A stretch of DNA of 9,133 nt, from positions 1 to 9,133 of the forward strand of contig DYKL01000124.1 in NCBI GenBank assembly GCA_020722645.1, given 5' to 3'. Source of the DNA: Acetofilamentum sp. Its GTDB lineage: Bacteria; Bacteroidota; Bacteroidia; Bacteroidales; JAFGUD01. Of this stretch, positions 1 through 8,034 are shown one piece after another (within the stretch, counting starts at the first letter, position 1; each line of letters opens with the position of its first letter). The translations under genes were made by a program, and so were the position numbers. Below the pieces are notes generated by a model. It had not been told where the DNA came from. It was given only the letters and a program-made list of their open reading frames with translations, and searched no databases.

Positions 1-387
1 TATGCCAAAAATGTCAAATTTTACCAACAATTTTTCATAAAAGAGCCAAAAAAAACAGAGAAAAAACCTTTATTTTTGTCTTTAATTGAAGATTTTTAGG
101 TGATTTTAACGTATTTAGAACGTGTTGAATTCATATTATTCAAATAACAAAAAAATGATTATTATCACTTTATCAGACTTATCCTTTAAAACAAAATCTC
201 AACACATACATTCTGAAAACATTGTAAATAGGCTTATACAGAACAATTGTTATATTTATATCAAATAAAAGGTAATTATTGCTGTTTTTTAATCAAGCAT
301 ATTTTTTTAATATTTATTTGTGAATATTTGCTCATAATTTAAAAACAGTATATTTTTGTATCTGTATTTATTTTAAAAAATAATAAA
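1..387. other. Gene-free leader region upstream of the caspase gene
   Basis: No open frame here looks like a protein and no RNA gene is recognisable. The stretch is very AT-rich, with only short runs of A or T and small palindromes such as AACAATTGTT at 242-251. The one element I can support is the promoter at its right end (327-358). The gene to the left of the window is not visible, so part of this stretch may be that gene's upstream or downstream region. Confidence 0.6.
327..358 (+). promoter_or_regulatory. Bacteroidetes-type promoter of the caspase gene
   Basis: TTTG at 327-330 and TATTTTTG at 351-358 are separated by 20 bp. This matches the -33 TTTG / -7 TAnnTTTG promoter described for the Bacteroidetes primary sigma factor, whose spacing is about 19-21. 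Transcription would begin near 363-365, leaving a leader of about 24 nt before the ATG at 388. The leader has no Shine-Dalgarno sequence but is A-rich, as is usual in the phylum. In such AT-rich DNA the -7 octamer alone would be weak evidence; the correctly spaced -33 element and short leader make it convincing. Confidence 0.65.
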
Positions 388-1284
388 ATGAAAACAAATG
401 TTTTAAATGTATTGAAGTCTAAGGAAATTGATACTAATAATATTAAGGTAATATTAATTGGTGTTTCAAAATATCCTGATGATAAGCAAGTTACTGACGT
501 TCCTAATATCAGAACGAATATCAATCTTTTGAAAAAAACTTTGACTAATCCGTCTATATTAGGTGTTAATGAAAATAATTTCGTTGTTTCTTTAAATAAA
601 TCAAAAATTGATATTGAGGTTGAATTGACTGACTTTGTTAGAAATACAACCGAAAATGATACATTGATTGTTTATTATTCGGGACACGGTTTTATCAGTA
701 ATGAAAACTTTAAGCTATACCTTTCTACAAGGGATTCTAACATAAACCATATCGAATCTACAAGTATTTGTATTGATAGGTTTGTTGAAATTATTAACTT
801 ATCGTTTTCAAAACAAAAGATTATTTTATTGGATTCTTGTCATAGTGGTTATATCCACGATTTATTTAATGATGAAAATTCGGATTTTTATAATCTTAAT
901 ACGTCAGAAAAGGTTTACGTAATATCATCTTCTTCGGTTGATGAACCTTCGTATTACCCGACTGAATCTAAAAATTCACCTACTTATTTTACCGGTGAGT
1001 TGATAGATGTTTTGACAAATGGTACTGAAAATGGTAAATCATATTTGACTATAAATGAAGTTTTTAATAAAATTTCTCGTTCTTTGAAAAATAAAAATTT
1101 ACCAGTACCAAGTAAGACAAACTTAAATAGTAATAAAACTGTTTTTGTTCATAACAATTATACTGACTTTTCAGATTTTAATGAAAACAGTAATAAAAGT
1201 TTATTTACGAATATATTTACTTCAATTTCTTTGTTAGTAAATTATTTCAAAAGTGATATAAACAATCAAATCAATGAGTTATGA
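388..1284 (+). CDS. Caspase-like protease (peptidase C14 family), stand-alone
   Basis: This 298-residue protein has a caspase p20-like fold signature from about residue 18 to 255. The strand IKVILIGVSKYP opens the domain. The catalytic His is H100 in VYYSGHG and the catalytic Cys is C151 in LLDSCHSG, both in the classical context. A later SSSVDEPSYYP segment (about 181-191) lies where the substrate pocket loop is expected. Prokaryotic members cleave proteins after specific residues and often act as effectors in stress or antiphage cell death. Here there is no added sensor, NTPase or repeat domain. The tail after about 255 is short and polar except for a hydrophobic stretch at about 272-287 (LFTNIFTSISLLVNYF), which could be amphipathic or membrane-seeking. 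No signal peptide is seen, so it is probably cytosolic. It has its own promoter (327-358) and shares a terminator with the opposing mutase gene, so it looks like an autonomous unit. Its target and trigger are unknown. Family confidence is high; any defence role is inference. Confidence 0.88.
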   Translation: MKTNVLNVLKSKEIDTNNIKVILIGVSKYPDDKQVTDVPNIRTNINLLKKTLTNPSILGVNENNFVVSLNKSKIDIEVELTDFVRNTTENDTLIVYYSGHGFISNENFKLYLSTRDSNINHIESTSICIDRFVEIINLSFSKQKIILLDSCHSGYIHDLFNDENSDFYNLNTSEKVYVISSSSVDEPSYYPTESKNSPTYFTGELIDVLTNGTENGKSYLTINEVFNKISRSLKNKNLPVPSKTNLNSNKTVFVHNNYTDFSDFNENSNKSLFTNIFTSISLLVNYFKSDINNQINEL

Positions 1285-1352
1285 AAAAAACATACTATTT
1301 AATAAATTATCACAGGTATTTATATCTTGATAAAAGTTTGCTTAGAAATTAA
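1281..1352 (+). CDS. Possible 23-residue ORF overlapping the caspase stop (ATGA)
   Basis: The ATG at 1281 overlaps the caspase TGA at 1282-1284 in the ATGA arrangement typical of translational coupling. It opens a frame beginning MKKTYYLIN that ends at TAA 1350-1352, at the foot of the terminator hairpin. The peptide is basic and rich in Tyr and Leu, with no known match that I recognise. A second short frame starts at ATG 1274 (MSYEKNILF..., 18 residues, stop at 1328-1330). Either could be a coupled small protein or the stump of a lost downstream partner. Chance is a real possibility, because ATG and open frames this short are common in such AT-rich DNA. Confidence 0.2.
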   Translation: MKKTYYLINYHRYLYLDKSLLRN

Positions 1353-1391
1353 AAAACGCAATTTGAAAATTTTCACAATTGCGTTTTTTTT
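1351..1391. terminator. Bidirectional intrinsic terminator between the convergent caspase and mutase genes
   Basis: The arms AAAAAACGCAATT (1351-1363) and AATTGCGTTTTTT (1377-1389) are perfect 13-bp reverse complements. Between them is a second, self-complementary 12-mer, TGAAAATTTTCA (1364-1375). Read on the plus strand, the stem ends in a run of T to 1391. Read on the minus strand, the A run at 1351-1356 becomes the U-tract, so the element can stop transcripts from both sides. It lies 66 bp after the caspase stop and 15 bp beyond the mutase stop. Confidence 0.85.
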
Positions 1392-1406
1392 GTCCCCTAC
1401 TCTGCT

Positions 1407-3134
1407 TTAAACTAATTTTAAATACTTTTTATAATTATTTATAAGAGTTTGAGCTTTTTGTCTGGCATTATAAAATTCTTCTCTTGACTTAATTTTGTCC
1501 TTAATGCTGAAATAGAATTTAATTTTTGGTTCTGTACCGCTTGGTCTGATTGTTATTTTTGTCATATCTTCCATAACAAACTGTAATACATTTGAACTTG
1601 GTAAACCCATATCAGATTGTTTGCCATTAAACAGATTAGATTCAATTCCTGTCAGAAAATCTCTGATAATAACAACATTAACTTCATTTATCAAGGCAGG
1701 AGCATCATCTCTAAAATTTTGAATAATTTCATTTATTTCAACAGCACCTTCTTTACCTTCTCTGACCAAATTAACAAGTTCTTCATAATAAAATCCATAA
1801 TCAACATAAATATCAAGCAATAATTCATAAAGAGTTTTACCGTTTTCTTTTGCCCACGCTGCAACTTCTGCAATCAGGCAACCACTCATTATTGCATCTT
1901 TATCTCTTACAAAATTAGCAAATAAATATCCGAAACTCTCCTCGAAACCGCCAATAAATGTTCCAATTACTTCTCTTTCTCTCATAATATCTGCTATATA
2001 TTTAAAACCTGTAAGAACATCAACAGTTTCTACATTAAATTTTGAAGCTATATCCTGAATTAGTTCACTTGTAACAACAGTTTTAACTATATAAGAATCT
2101 TTTTTAAGTTTATTTTTGTGATGAAGATTATATATTATGTAATAAGCCAAAATACTACCGGTTTGATTACCATTTAGTAATATAAACTTACCCTCGGAAT
2201 TTTTAACGGCTAACCCTACTCTATCAGCATCCGGGTCAGTTGCTAAAATTATATCTGCATCTTTTTCTATAGCTTTTTCAATAGCAAGCTCTAAAGCATC
2301 TGGATTTTCGGGATTCGGACTTTTAACTGTTGAAAAATTTCCATCGGCAACAGACTGTGATTCAACTGAAATTACATTGTCAAATCCGAATAAATGCAAT
2401 GCTTTGGGCATTAAATTTGTGCCTGTTCCATGTAAAGGAGTATAAACAATTTTTAAATCAGCCTGATTTTTAATAACTTCCGGATTGATTGAAGTTTCTT
2501 TAAGTTGGGCTAAATACAAAGAATCAATATCATCACCGATAATTTGAATTTTATCTTTATTAGAATTAAAATTAATATCATTAATAGATAATTGTGTTAC
2601 TTCGTTGATAATTTCTTTGTCGTGAGGTGCAATAACCTGAGCACCATCTTCCCAGTAAACTTTATATCCGTTATATTCTTTGGGGTTATGAGAAGCAGTA
2701 ACCACTACCCCACCCTGAGCTTTAAGATTTCTGATGGCAAAAGACAATTCGGGAGTTGGACGAAACTCTTCAAAAAGATATACTTTTATATTGTTAGCAG
2801 AAAAAACATCTGCAGCTACTTGTGTAAAATATTTGCTGTTATTTCTTGTATCACAAGCAATTACAACTTTTATTTCTCGTAATCCTTTAAAGTTTTTCTT
2901 TAAGTAGTTAGCAAAACCCTGTGTGGCAAGCCCAATGGTGTATTTATTCATTCTGTTGGTTCCTACACCCATCTTTCCTCTCATTCCTCCGGTACCAAAT
3001 TCCAAATTTTTGTAAAAACTTTCTACTAATTCTTTTTCATTGTTCTTCAAAAGATTTAAAATCTCGTTTTTGCTGTCTTGGTCAATGTTGCTTTCCATCC
3101 AAGCTAAAACATTGGATTGTACAATTTCTTTCAT
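1407..3134 (-). CDS. Phosphoglucomutase/phosphomannomutase (alpha-D-phosphohexomutase family)
   Basis: This 575-residue cytosolic enzyme interconverts hexose 1- and 6-phosphates, feeding nucleotide-sugar synthesis and central sugar metabolism. All four family sites are present. The phosphoserine loop is TASHNP, with catalytic S148. The metal-binding loop is DPDADR at 300-305. The sugar-binding loop is GGFEESFGY at 395-403. The phosphate-binding loop is RPSGTEPK at 530-537. The early LEFGTGGMRGKMG segment (about 44-56) and the length place it with the long PgcA/YhxB-like and animal PGM2-like group rather than the roughly 450-residue ManB/GlmM group. Preference for glucose over mannose phosphate cannot be settled from the loops alone. 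It follows the glycosyltransferase gene by 124 bp on the same strand and ends at the shared terminator. The gene looks complete, and its ATG sits directly before the conserved N-terminal helix. No clear promoter was found in the gap, so cotranscription is plausible. Confidence 0.93.
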   Translation of the reverse strand: MKEIVQSNVLAWMESNIDQDSKNEILNLLKNNEKELVESFYKNLEFGTGGMRGKMGVGTNRMNKYTIGLATQGFANYLKKNFKGLREIKVVIACDTRNNSKYFTQVAADVFSANNIKVYLFEEFRPTPELSFAIRNLKAQGGVVVTASHNPKEYNGYKVYWEDGAQVIAPHDKEIINEVTQLSINDINFNSNKDKIQIIGDDIDSLYLAQLKETSINPEVIKNQADLKIVYTPLHGTGTNLMPKALHLFGFDNVISVESQSVADGNFSTVKSPNPENPDALELAIEKAIEKDADIILATDPDADRVGLAVKNSEGKFILLNGNQTGSILAYYIIYNLHHKNKLKKDSYIVKTVVTSELIQDIASKFNVETVDVLTGFKYIADIMREREVIGTFIGGFEESFGYLFANFVRDKDAIMSGCLIAEVAAWAKENGKTLYELLLDIYVDYGFYYEELVNLVREGKEGAVEINEIIQNFRDDAPALINEVNVVIIRDFLTGIESNLFNGKQSDMGLPSSNVLQFVMEDMTKITIRPSGTEPKIKFYFSIKDKIKSREEFYNARQKAQTLINNYKKYLKLV

Positions 3135-3258
3135 TTTTTCTGATACTTAATAGTAAATTAATAAAAGTACATTTTTAAATTTGATTTTTATATTTTAATG
3201 TTAATAAAACTCTATTATTTAAAAGCGAAAATAAGTAAAATTATTAAATAAAAAAAAT

Positions 3259-4146
3259 TTAGTTTAAAGAACATAAAAAACTCAGTTTGTATAAATCAAA
3301 TAAAAACAAACAAGGATTTTTACTTTTTAAGTTCTTAATAATCAATTTATCAAATAATTTATATATCAATTTAAAAAAACCACAAAAATAAAATTTTTTT
3401 ATTTTTAAAAAATATTTTAGCAATTTAATATCTTCAAAAGCTTCCTTTTGCTCATTAAACTGATTGTATAAGAAGAACAAATTTTTAATCCCTTTTTCGG
3501 TTTTTGACAAAAAAACATTATTATTCTCTATACCGTAATGGTAAACAGGATTTTCTATGTGATATATTTTTATGTTATTTTGTTTTAATTCGAAACCAAA
3601 AAAAGTGTCTTCGTGTCCATATCCTTTAATTTGTTCGTTAAAACGTATTATGTTGAAAATATATTTTTTGATAAAAAAATTATTCGTCTTAAAACTCTTA
3701 TTTGGTTTGACATTTCTATTGGTTGCCGAGATAACTTCTCTATTAGAGCCATAAAGCCAGTGTAATAAAAAATCTTGATTTTCAGGTTTTTGTTTTGAAT
3801 ATTGTGTTCCGCCACATACAACATTATGATTTGTAAAATCCAAGTAATTATGTATAAATTTTCTGTTGACTGGAATCGAATCGCAGTCCAAAAAAATTAA
3901 ATTTTCGTATTTTGCAATATTTGCAAGGTAATTTCTAATTTTCGATCTTCCGTAATTTTCTTGAAGTTCAATATATTTTATATTACTCAAATCATTCAAT
4001 TTCTTATTTTCTTCGTATTTAATTTCTGAAAAATCATCTGCAATAATTATTTCAAATTCAATATTTTCAGCCATAGATTGCTCATATAATTCTTTTACTA
4101 AATCTGAAACGTCATAATTAAAAACAGGGATTAAAATTGATAGCAT
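3259..4146 (-). CDS. Family 2 glycosyltransferase (GT-A fold, galactosyltransferase-like C-terminal motif)
   Basis: With the start I prefer, the protein has 295 residues and opens directly with the GT2 first strand, MLSILIPVFN. The nucleotide-binding acidic pair is in IIIADDFS (D37, D38). The metal-binding DXD is DCD at 87-89 in FLDCDS. A GYGHEDTFFG motif at 175-184 resembles the GxGxED catalytic/acceptor motif of galactosyl- and N-acetylgalactosaminyltransferase-like GT2 enzymes. The C-terminal 50 residues are basic, aromatic and hydrophobic, which suggests peripheral membrane attachment, as is common in surface-glycan enzymes. The frame stays open upstream to an ATG at 4236. However, those 30 extra residues look unlike any GT2 N-terminus, and the best -7 promoter match (4200-4207) lies inside them. 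Substrate and product glycan are unknown. The phosphosugar mutase gene lies downstream on the same strand, a plausible functional link. The enzyme has no glycan cluster around it. Confidence 0.88.
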   Translation of the reverse strand: MLSILIPVFNYDVSDLVKELYEQSMAENIEFEIIIADDFSEIKYEENKKLNDLSNIKYIELQENYGRSKIRNYLANIAKYENLIFLDCDSIPVNRKFIHNYLDFTNHNVVCGGTQYSKQKPENQDFLLHWLYGSNREVISATNRNVKPNKSFKTNNFFIKKYIFNIIRFNEQIKGYGHEDTFFGFELKQNNIKIYHIENPVYHYGIENNNVFLSKTEKGIKNLFFLYNQFNEQKEAFEDIKLLKYFLKIKKFYFCGFFKLIYKLFDKLIIKNLKSKNPCLFLFDLYKLSFLCSLN

Positions 4147-4199
4147 TAAATTATTATAAATAAAATTAAAATTGCAACTAATATTTTTTTTATTGTCTG

Positions 4200-4207
4200 C
4201 AAAAATA
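4200..4207 (-). promoter_or_regulatory. Possible -7 element for the glycosyltransferase gene
   Basis: On the minus strand TATTTTTG matches TAnnTTTG. Initiation near 4194 would give a leader of about 48 nt before the ATG at 4146. No TTTG lies at the usual distance upstream; the nearest is 26 bp away, outside the normal range. The match is therefore partial and could be chance in AT-rich DNA. Confidence 0.3.
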
Positions 4208-4334
4208 TACAACTTAGTCATAAATTGAAAAAACAAAACATAATTTTATATGTAAGATAAAAGATTAAATTCTTTTGGCAGTTATTAAACACTTGCCAGA
4301 AGCAAAATATTGAATAATAATTTCCTCTCATTAT

Positions 4335-4483
4335 CAATAGTTCGGTATATTTTGAAGTAATTCGTTAATATTCAGCAAATTGATTTTGTACGTGTAACAA
4401 ATTAGTAATTAATTGAAAATCAATAATTTGCTTCCTTCGTTATCACTCAGGATGACGCTAATTGAAAAATTAACGAATTATTG
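4335..4483 (-). repeat. 149-bp MITE/REP-like repeat, copy A
   Basis: The reverse complement of this stretch matches 8035-8183 without gaps. By eye, 73 of 73 bases agree in the half nearest the thioredoxin-like gene (4411-4483) and 62 of 76 in the other half, about 91% overall. The ends are imperfect inverted repeats: CAATAATTCGTTA at one end and CAATAGTTCGGTA at the other, 11 of 13 identical. The identical half contains the core GTCATCCTGAGTGATAACG followed by AAGGA. From memory this resembles REP-like intergenic repeats in many Bacteroidetes genomes. It encodes no protein. No convincing target-site duplication is visible. The conserved end lies 108 bp before the ATG at 4592. Confidence 0.85.
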
Positions 4484-4591
4484 ATTAATATAGATGTATA
4501 AAAAAATGATTTTAAAAATATCTTAAAAGCACAATCTTTTTGGTAAATTTTCTGTTATTTTGCATAAACAACAAAGATAAAAAAATTAAAT

Positions 4592-6145
4592 ATGAGACAA
4601 ACAGTAGTTACAATCGCTTTATTATTAACATTTTATAATTTATTTTCACAAGCTTATAAAATTGAAGTAAAAATTAAAGGTGTTGAAAATCAAGAACTTA
4701 TTCTTGGACATCATAAAAACACAAATCTGCTTCCGGTTGATACAGCAAAAACAGATAAAAACGGTTATACAATTTTTTCGGGTAAAGAAGAACTACAGCA
4801 AGGAATGTACTTTATATTTTTACCATCAAAATCATATTTCGATTTTATTTTAGGAGAAGACCAGACATTTTATTTAGAAAACGATACAGTAGATTTGTAC
4901 AAAAATTTAAAAACCAAAGGTTCAGATGAAGTTCAGGTTTTTGTTGATTATCATAATTTTTTAATAGAAAATAACTTGAAAATGACTGAACTTAGAGAGC
5001 AATACAAAAATGAAAAAGATGAAGCTAAAAAGAAAGAAATACAAGAATCTATGAATCAGATAAATACAAACTATGAGACCTATTTTAATGAAATTGTAAC
5101 AAATTATCCCGACTTTTTTTTCACAAAATTTCTAAAAGCCACAAAAGATGTAAAAGTACCCGAAACTATAAAAGACAGAAATGCACAGTATTTTTATTAC
5201 AAGAATCATTATTTTGATGATTTTGATGTTTCAGACAGAAGATTGCTTTACACACCAATTTATGAGAACAAAATTGATGTTTATTTGGACAAGGTGGTTC
5301 TTCAGGATCCTGATACATTAATCGAAGCTTTAAACTTTTTATTAACTCAAACTGAAAAAGATGAAGAGTTGTACAAATATATGCTTATACACCTTTTCAA
5401 TAAATATGCAACAAGTAATTATATGATTCACGAAAATATGTATGTCTATTTAGGTGAAATATATGTAGAAAAAGCCACGTGGAGCACAGATTCATTTAAA
5501 AATGAACTAAAAACTAAAGTAGTTCGCAAAAAAAATTGTCTGATTGGAAATTTAGCTCAACCTTTAAGAATGACTCTTTTACCTCAGGATTCTTTAGCCA
5601 TAGAAGAAATGAGAATACCATTAGAGTCAATGAAACAACAGGGACTTGAAATAGAAAAAGATAAAACAAGGACATTTGAAGAAAAATTGCCCGAACTTTC
5701 GCATTTGATAGCTGAGTATATGTCTTTTTTTCCAGATGACAGAGAATTGTATGAAGTCCCTGCTAAATACACAATATTATGGTTTATGTCGCCGGATTGC
5801 AGTCATTGCAAAAAAGAAACTCCATTATTTTATAAAGAGTATGTTGATAAATTAAAAGACAAAAACATAGAAGTTTGGGCAATATATATGGAACAGAACA
5901 CAGATAACTGGGCAAAATTCTCGAAAGATATAGGCGACTGGTTTACTTTTATTCAAAATAATAAGATGTATGAATGGTATAATGTATGGAATCCTTTTGA
6001 TAATTATCGATTTAAGTACGATATAAATAGTTCTCCCATATTATATTTATTAGATAAAGACAAAAAAATATTAGCCAAAAGAATTGGATATGAACAAGCA
6101 ATAGAAATTATACTTGAAATGGAAAAAAGAGAAAATAATAAATAA
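4592..6145 (+). CDS. Secreted thioredoxin-fold protein (DUF4369-like/DUF5106-like plus TlpA-type domain)
   Basis: This 517-residue protein starts with a signal peptide (hydrophobic at about 4-18, probable cleavage after FSQ-20). It has no lipobox Cys, so it should be soluble in the periplasm or at the cell surface. Residues 21-110 form a beta-rich DUF4369-like domain (IEVKIKGVENQELILGHH...). A long, charged, helical DUF5106-like region spans about 115-385. A thioredoxin domain occupies 390-510. It has the redox motif CSHC (C403-C406) after WFMSPD, and the usual cis-proline is P482 in SSPILYLL. The architecture is common in Bacteroidetes TlpA/ResA-like proteins, thought to act in periplasmic disulfide reduction. 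The intact CxxC supports redox activity, but the substrate is unknown. C316 is the only other cysteine. It converges with argS across a 56-bp gap in which I see no hairpin terminator. The start is fixed by the signal peptide. Confidence 0.85.
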   Translation: MRQTVVTIALLLTFYNLFSQAYKIEVKIKGVENQELILGHHKNTNLLPVDTAKTDKNGYTIFSGKEELQQGMYFIFLPSKSYFDFILGEDQTFYLENDTVDLYKNLKTKGSDEVQVFVDYHNFLIENNLKMTELREQYKNEKDEAKKKEIQESMNQINTNYETYFNEIVTNYPDFFFTKFLKATKDVKVPETIKDRNAQYFYYKNHYFDDFDVSDRRLLYTPIYENKIDVYLDKVVLQDPDTLIEALNFLLTQTEKDEELYKYMLIHLFNKYATSNYMIHENMYVYLGEIYVEKATWSTDSFKNELKTKVVRKKNCLIGNLAQPLRMTLLPQDSLAIEEMRIPLESMKQQGLEIEKDKTRTFEEKLPELSHLIAEYMSFFPDDRELYEVPAKYTILWFMSPDCSHCKKETPLFYKEYVDKLKDKNIEVWAIYMEQNTDNWAKFSKDIGDWFTFIQNNKMYEWYNVWNPFDNYRFKYDINSSPILYLLDKDKKILAKRIGYEQAIEIILEMEKRENNK

Positions 6146-6201
6146 TCTAAAAATTTAATTTACAAGTATATATAGAAATTATATTAAGCATAACTTTAAA
6201 A

Positions 6202-7983
6202 CTACATTTTTTCAGGAACATCAATTCCTAAAAGCCCCAACGCAGTTTTAATAACTAATGCTACATTTTGTGACAGCTTAAGTCTGAATTTTTTTGTTTT
6301 TTCATCAGAATCAGATTTAATTATAGGTGTATCCTGATAATAACTATTGAAATTTTTAGCCAAATTATAAGTATAATTTGCAATTAAAGCAGGATTAAGA
6401 GTTTTTGCGGAATCATTAACAACATTTTTAAATTCATTTAATTCTTTTATTAATTCTATCTCCTTGTCTTTAAGCATTATATCGTAGTCTATTTGATTAT
6501 CAAATTTAATGTTTTCATTGTAAGCTTTATTAATTATAGAATTAATACGGGTATAAGTGTATTGAATAAATGGACCTGTATTACCATTAAAATCGATAGA
6601 TTCTTTGGGGTCAAACAGCATATTTTTTTTAGGGTCAACTTTTAAAATAAAATATTTTAACGCTCCCATAGCAATCTTGAATATTATATCATTATAATTT
6701 TGGTCGGATTTGTCAATTTTCCCGAGTTCCTGAGAAAGAGCATCAGCAGTATTTATCATTTCCTCAATTAAATCATCAGCATCGACCACTTTACCTTCTC
6801 TGGATTTCATTTTACCTTCCGGCAATTCTACCATTCCATAAGAAAAATGTTCTAATTTGTCAAACCATTCGTAACCGAAAATTTTCAGAACCTCTCTCAG
6901 GACTTTAAAATGATATATTTGTTCATTTCCGACAACATAAAAATGTTTGTCAAATTTTAGCTCTTTAAATCTATCAACAGCAGTTCCAATATCCTGAGTA
7001 ATGTAAACAGAAGTGCCATCTGAACGTAGAAGTATTTTTTTATCAAGACCTTGCTCTGTTAGGTCAATAGTAACAGAATTATCATTTTCAAGAATAATAT
7101 TACCTTTCGATAATTCTCTTAGAATAATATCCTTACCTTTCAAATAAGTTTCTGACTCATAGTATATTTTGTCAAAAGTAACGCCCAATTTCTGATAAGT
7201 TTCATTAAATCCGTCTATAACCCAAGAATTCAACATAGACCATAATTCAACAACCTTTTTATTACCTCTCTCCCATTTCTTAAGCATTTTTTTTGCTTCA
7301 CAAAGTAATTCGGATTTTTCAGTTGCTTCGTTTTCAGGAATACCTGTTTTTATAAGATTTTTAATTTCATTATCGTATTCAGTCTGAAATTTCACATAAA
7401 AATCACCTATTAAATGATCACCCTTCTTATTTGCAGATTCCGGCGTAATGTTATTTCCCCATTTTTCCCATGCAACCATAGTTTTACATATATGAATTCC
7501 TCTGTCATTTAGCAAACTGACTTTAATAACTTCATTATTGTTGAAAGTCAAAATATTAGATAGAGAAACGCCTAGAAGATTGTTTCTAATGTGCCCCAGA
7601 TGAAGCGGTTTATTTGTGTTGGGTGAAGAAAATTCAATAACAATTTTTAATGGATTTTCATTTTGTATTTTGCAGGAATTCTCATCAAATTCAATGTTAT
7701 ATTTTATCCAGTATTTGCCGGAAATTTTTAAATTTAAAAAACCTTTAATTATTTGATAATCAGTTATAAAATCAAGTTTATTTTTTAATTCATCACCTAA
7801 AAATTTAGCTAGCTCCTGAGGTGTATTTTTTGAAAAACTAAGTAATGGAAACATAACAAGTGTATAGTCTCCATCAAACTCAGATTTTGTTTTTATAGGA
7901 AAAAAAGATTTTTCACTTAATTGTACAGAATATTTTAAATTGAAAATTTCTTTAGCTGTGTTAGAAATAACTGAAGTTATCAT
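6202..7983 (-). CDS. argS: Arginyl-tRNA synthetase
   Basis: This class I aminoacyl-tRNA synthetase charges tRNA-Arg with arginine, using ATP, in the cytosol, and is essential. Its 593 residues match the usual bacterial length. The N-terminal Add-1 domain (about 1-90, with TKSEFDGDYTLVMFPLL) contacts the tRNA D-loop. The HIGH signature is HLGH at 128-131, within SSPNTNKPLHLGHIRNN. The KMSKS-equivalent loop is KMKSREG at 391-397, a form common in Bacteroidetes enzymes. The DALR-type anticodon-binding domain runs from FNGNTGPFIQYTYTRI (465-480) to the C-terminus, which ends in the typical LLGIDVPEKM. The stop is TAG. All parts appear intact, so this is a normal housekeeping copy. The ATG at 7983 suits the family's N-terminus. 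The only promoter-like octamer upstream would leave a very short leader. Repeat copy B begins 51 bp upstream of the start. Confidence 0.97.
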   Translation of the reverse strand: MITSVISNTAKEIFNLKYSVQLSEKSFFPIKTKSEFDGDYTLVMFPLLSFSKNTPQELAKFLGDELKNKLDFITDYQIIKGFLNLKISGKYWIKYNIEFDENSCKIQNENPLKIVIEFSSPNTNKPLHLGHIRNNLLGVSLSNILTFNNNEVIKVSLLNDRGIHICKTMVAWEKWGNNITPESANKKGDHLIGDFYVKFQTEYDNEIKNLIKTGIPENEATEKSELLCEAKKMLKKWERGNKKVVELWSMLNSWVIDGFNETYQKLGVTFDKIYYESETYLKGKDIILRELSKGNIILENDNSVTIDLTEQGLDKKILLRSDGTSVYITQDIGTAVDRFKELKFDKHFYVVGNEQIYHFKVLREVLKIFGYEWFDKLEHFSYGMVELPEGKMKSREGKVVDADDLIEEMINTADALSQELGKIDKSDQNYNDIIFKIAMGALKYFILKVDPKKNMLFDPKESIDFNGNTGPFIQYTYTRINSIINKAYNENIKFDNQIDYDIMLKDKEIELIKELNEFKNVVNDSAKTLNPALIANYTYNLAKNFNSYYQDTPIIKSDSDEKTKKFRLKLSQNVALVIKTALGLLGIDVPEKM

Positions 7984-7994
7984 GATTTTTTTTA

Positions 7995-8002
7995 CAAAAA
8001 TA
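7995..8002 (-). promoter_or_regulatory. Possible -7 element of argS
   Basis: On the minus strand TATTTTTG matches TAnnTTTG and ends 11 bp before the argS ATG. Initiation would fall only about 5-6 nt upstream of the start codon, giving a nearly leaderless message. No correctly spaced TTTG is present upstream. It may be a chance match in AT-rich DNA, with the real promoter in or beyond the repeat. Confidence 0.2.
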
Positions 8003-8034
8003 AAAATATTAAAATAATATCATTAATAATTTAA

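Larger units (their letters stand above)
4147..4591. other. Divergent intergenic region between the glycosyltransferase and thioredoxin-like genes
   Basis: About 445 bp separate the two divergent starts. The region holds the candidate glycosyltransferase promoter (4200-4207), repeat copy A (4335-4483) and a 108-bp leader for the plus-strand gene. That leader contains TTATTTTG at 4555-4562, one base off the Bacteroidetes -7 consensus and without a correctly spaced -33 TTTG. I see no RNA gene or protein in it. Confidence 0.6.

Noticed and set aside
156..167. TGATTATTATCA, considered as a Fur-like iron box
   Set aside because: It has only 4-bp arms, lacks the full 19-bp Fur pattern, and no iron-related gene is near.
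242..251. Palindrome AACAATTGTT
   Set aside because: It is short, A/T dominated and unique in the window, so it is expected by chance.
339..524. 61-codon minus-strand frame overlapping the caspase promoter and start
   Set aside because: It is antisense to the start of a clear caspase gene and promoter. Its hydrophobic, Ile/Phe/Leu-rich composition is what antisense AT-rich DNA yields, and no family features are seen.
1617..3178. Several 60-100 codon plus-strand frames antisense to the mutase gene
   Set aside because: They lie opposite a complete enzyme gene with all catalytic motifs and show no protein features of their own.
5584..5772. 62-codon minus-strand frame inside the thioredoxin-like gene
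   Set aside because: It is antisense to a continuous coding region with a signal peptide and CxxC motif. Its Ser-rich composition is a reading-frame artefact.
6146..6201. Searched for a terminator between the convergent thioredoxin-like gene and argS
   Set aside because: The 56-bp gap is AT-rich but shows no hairpin with a T-run on either strand.
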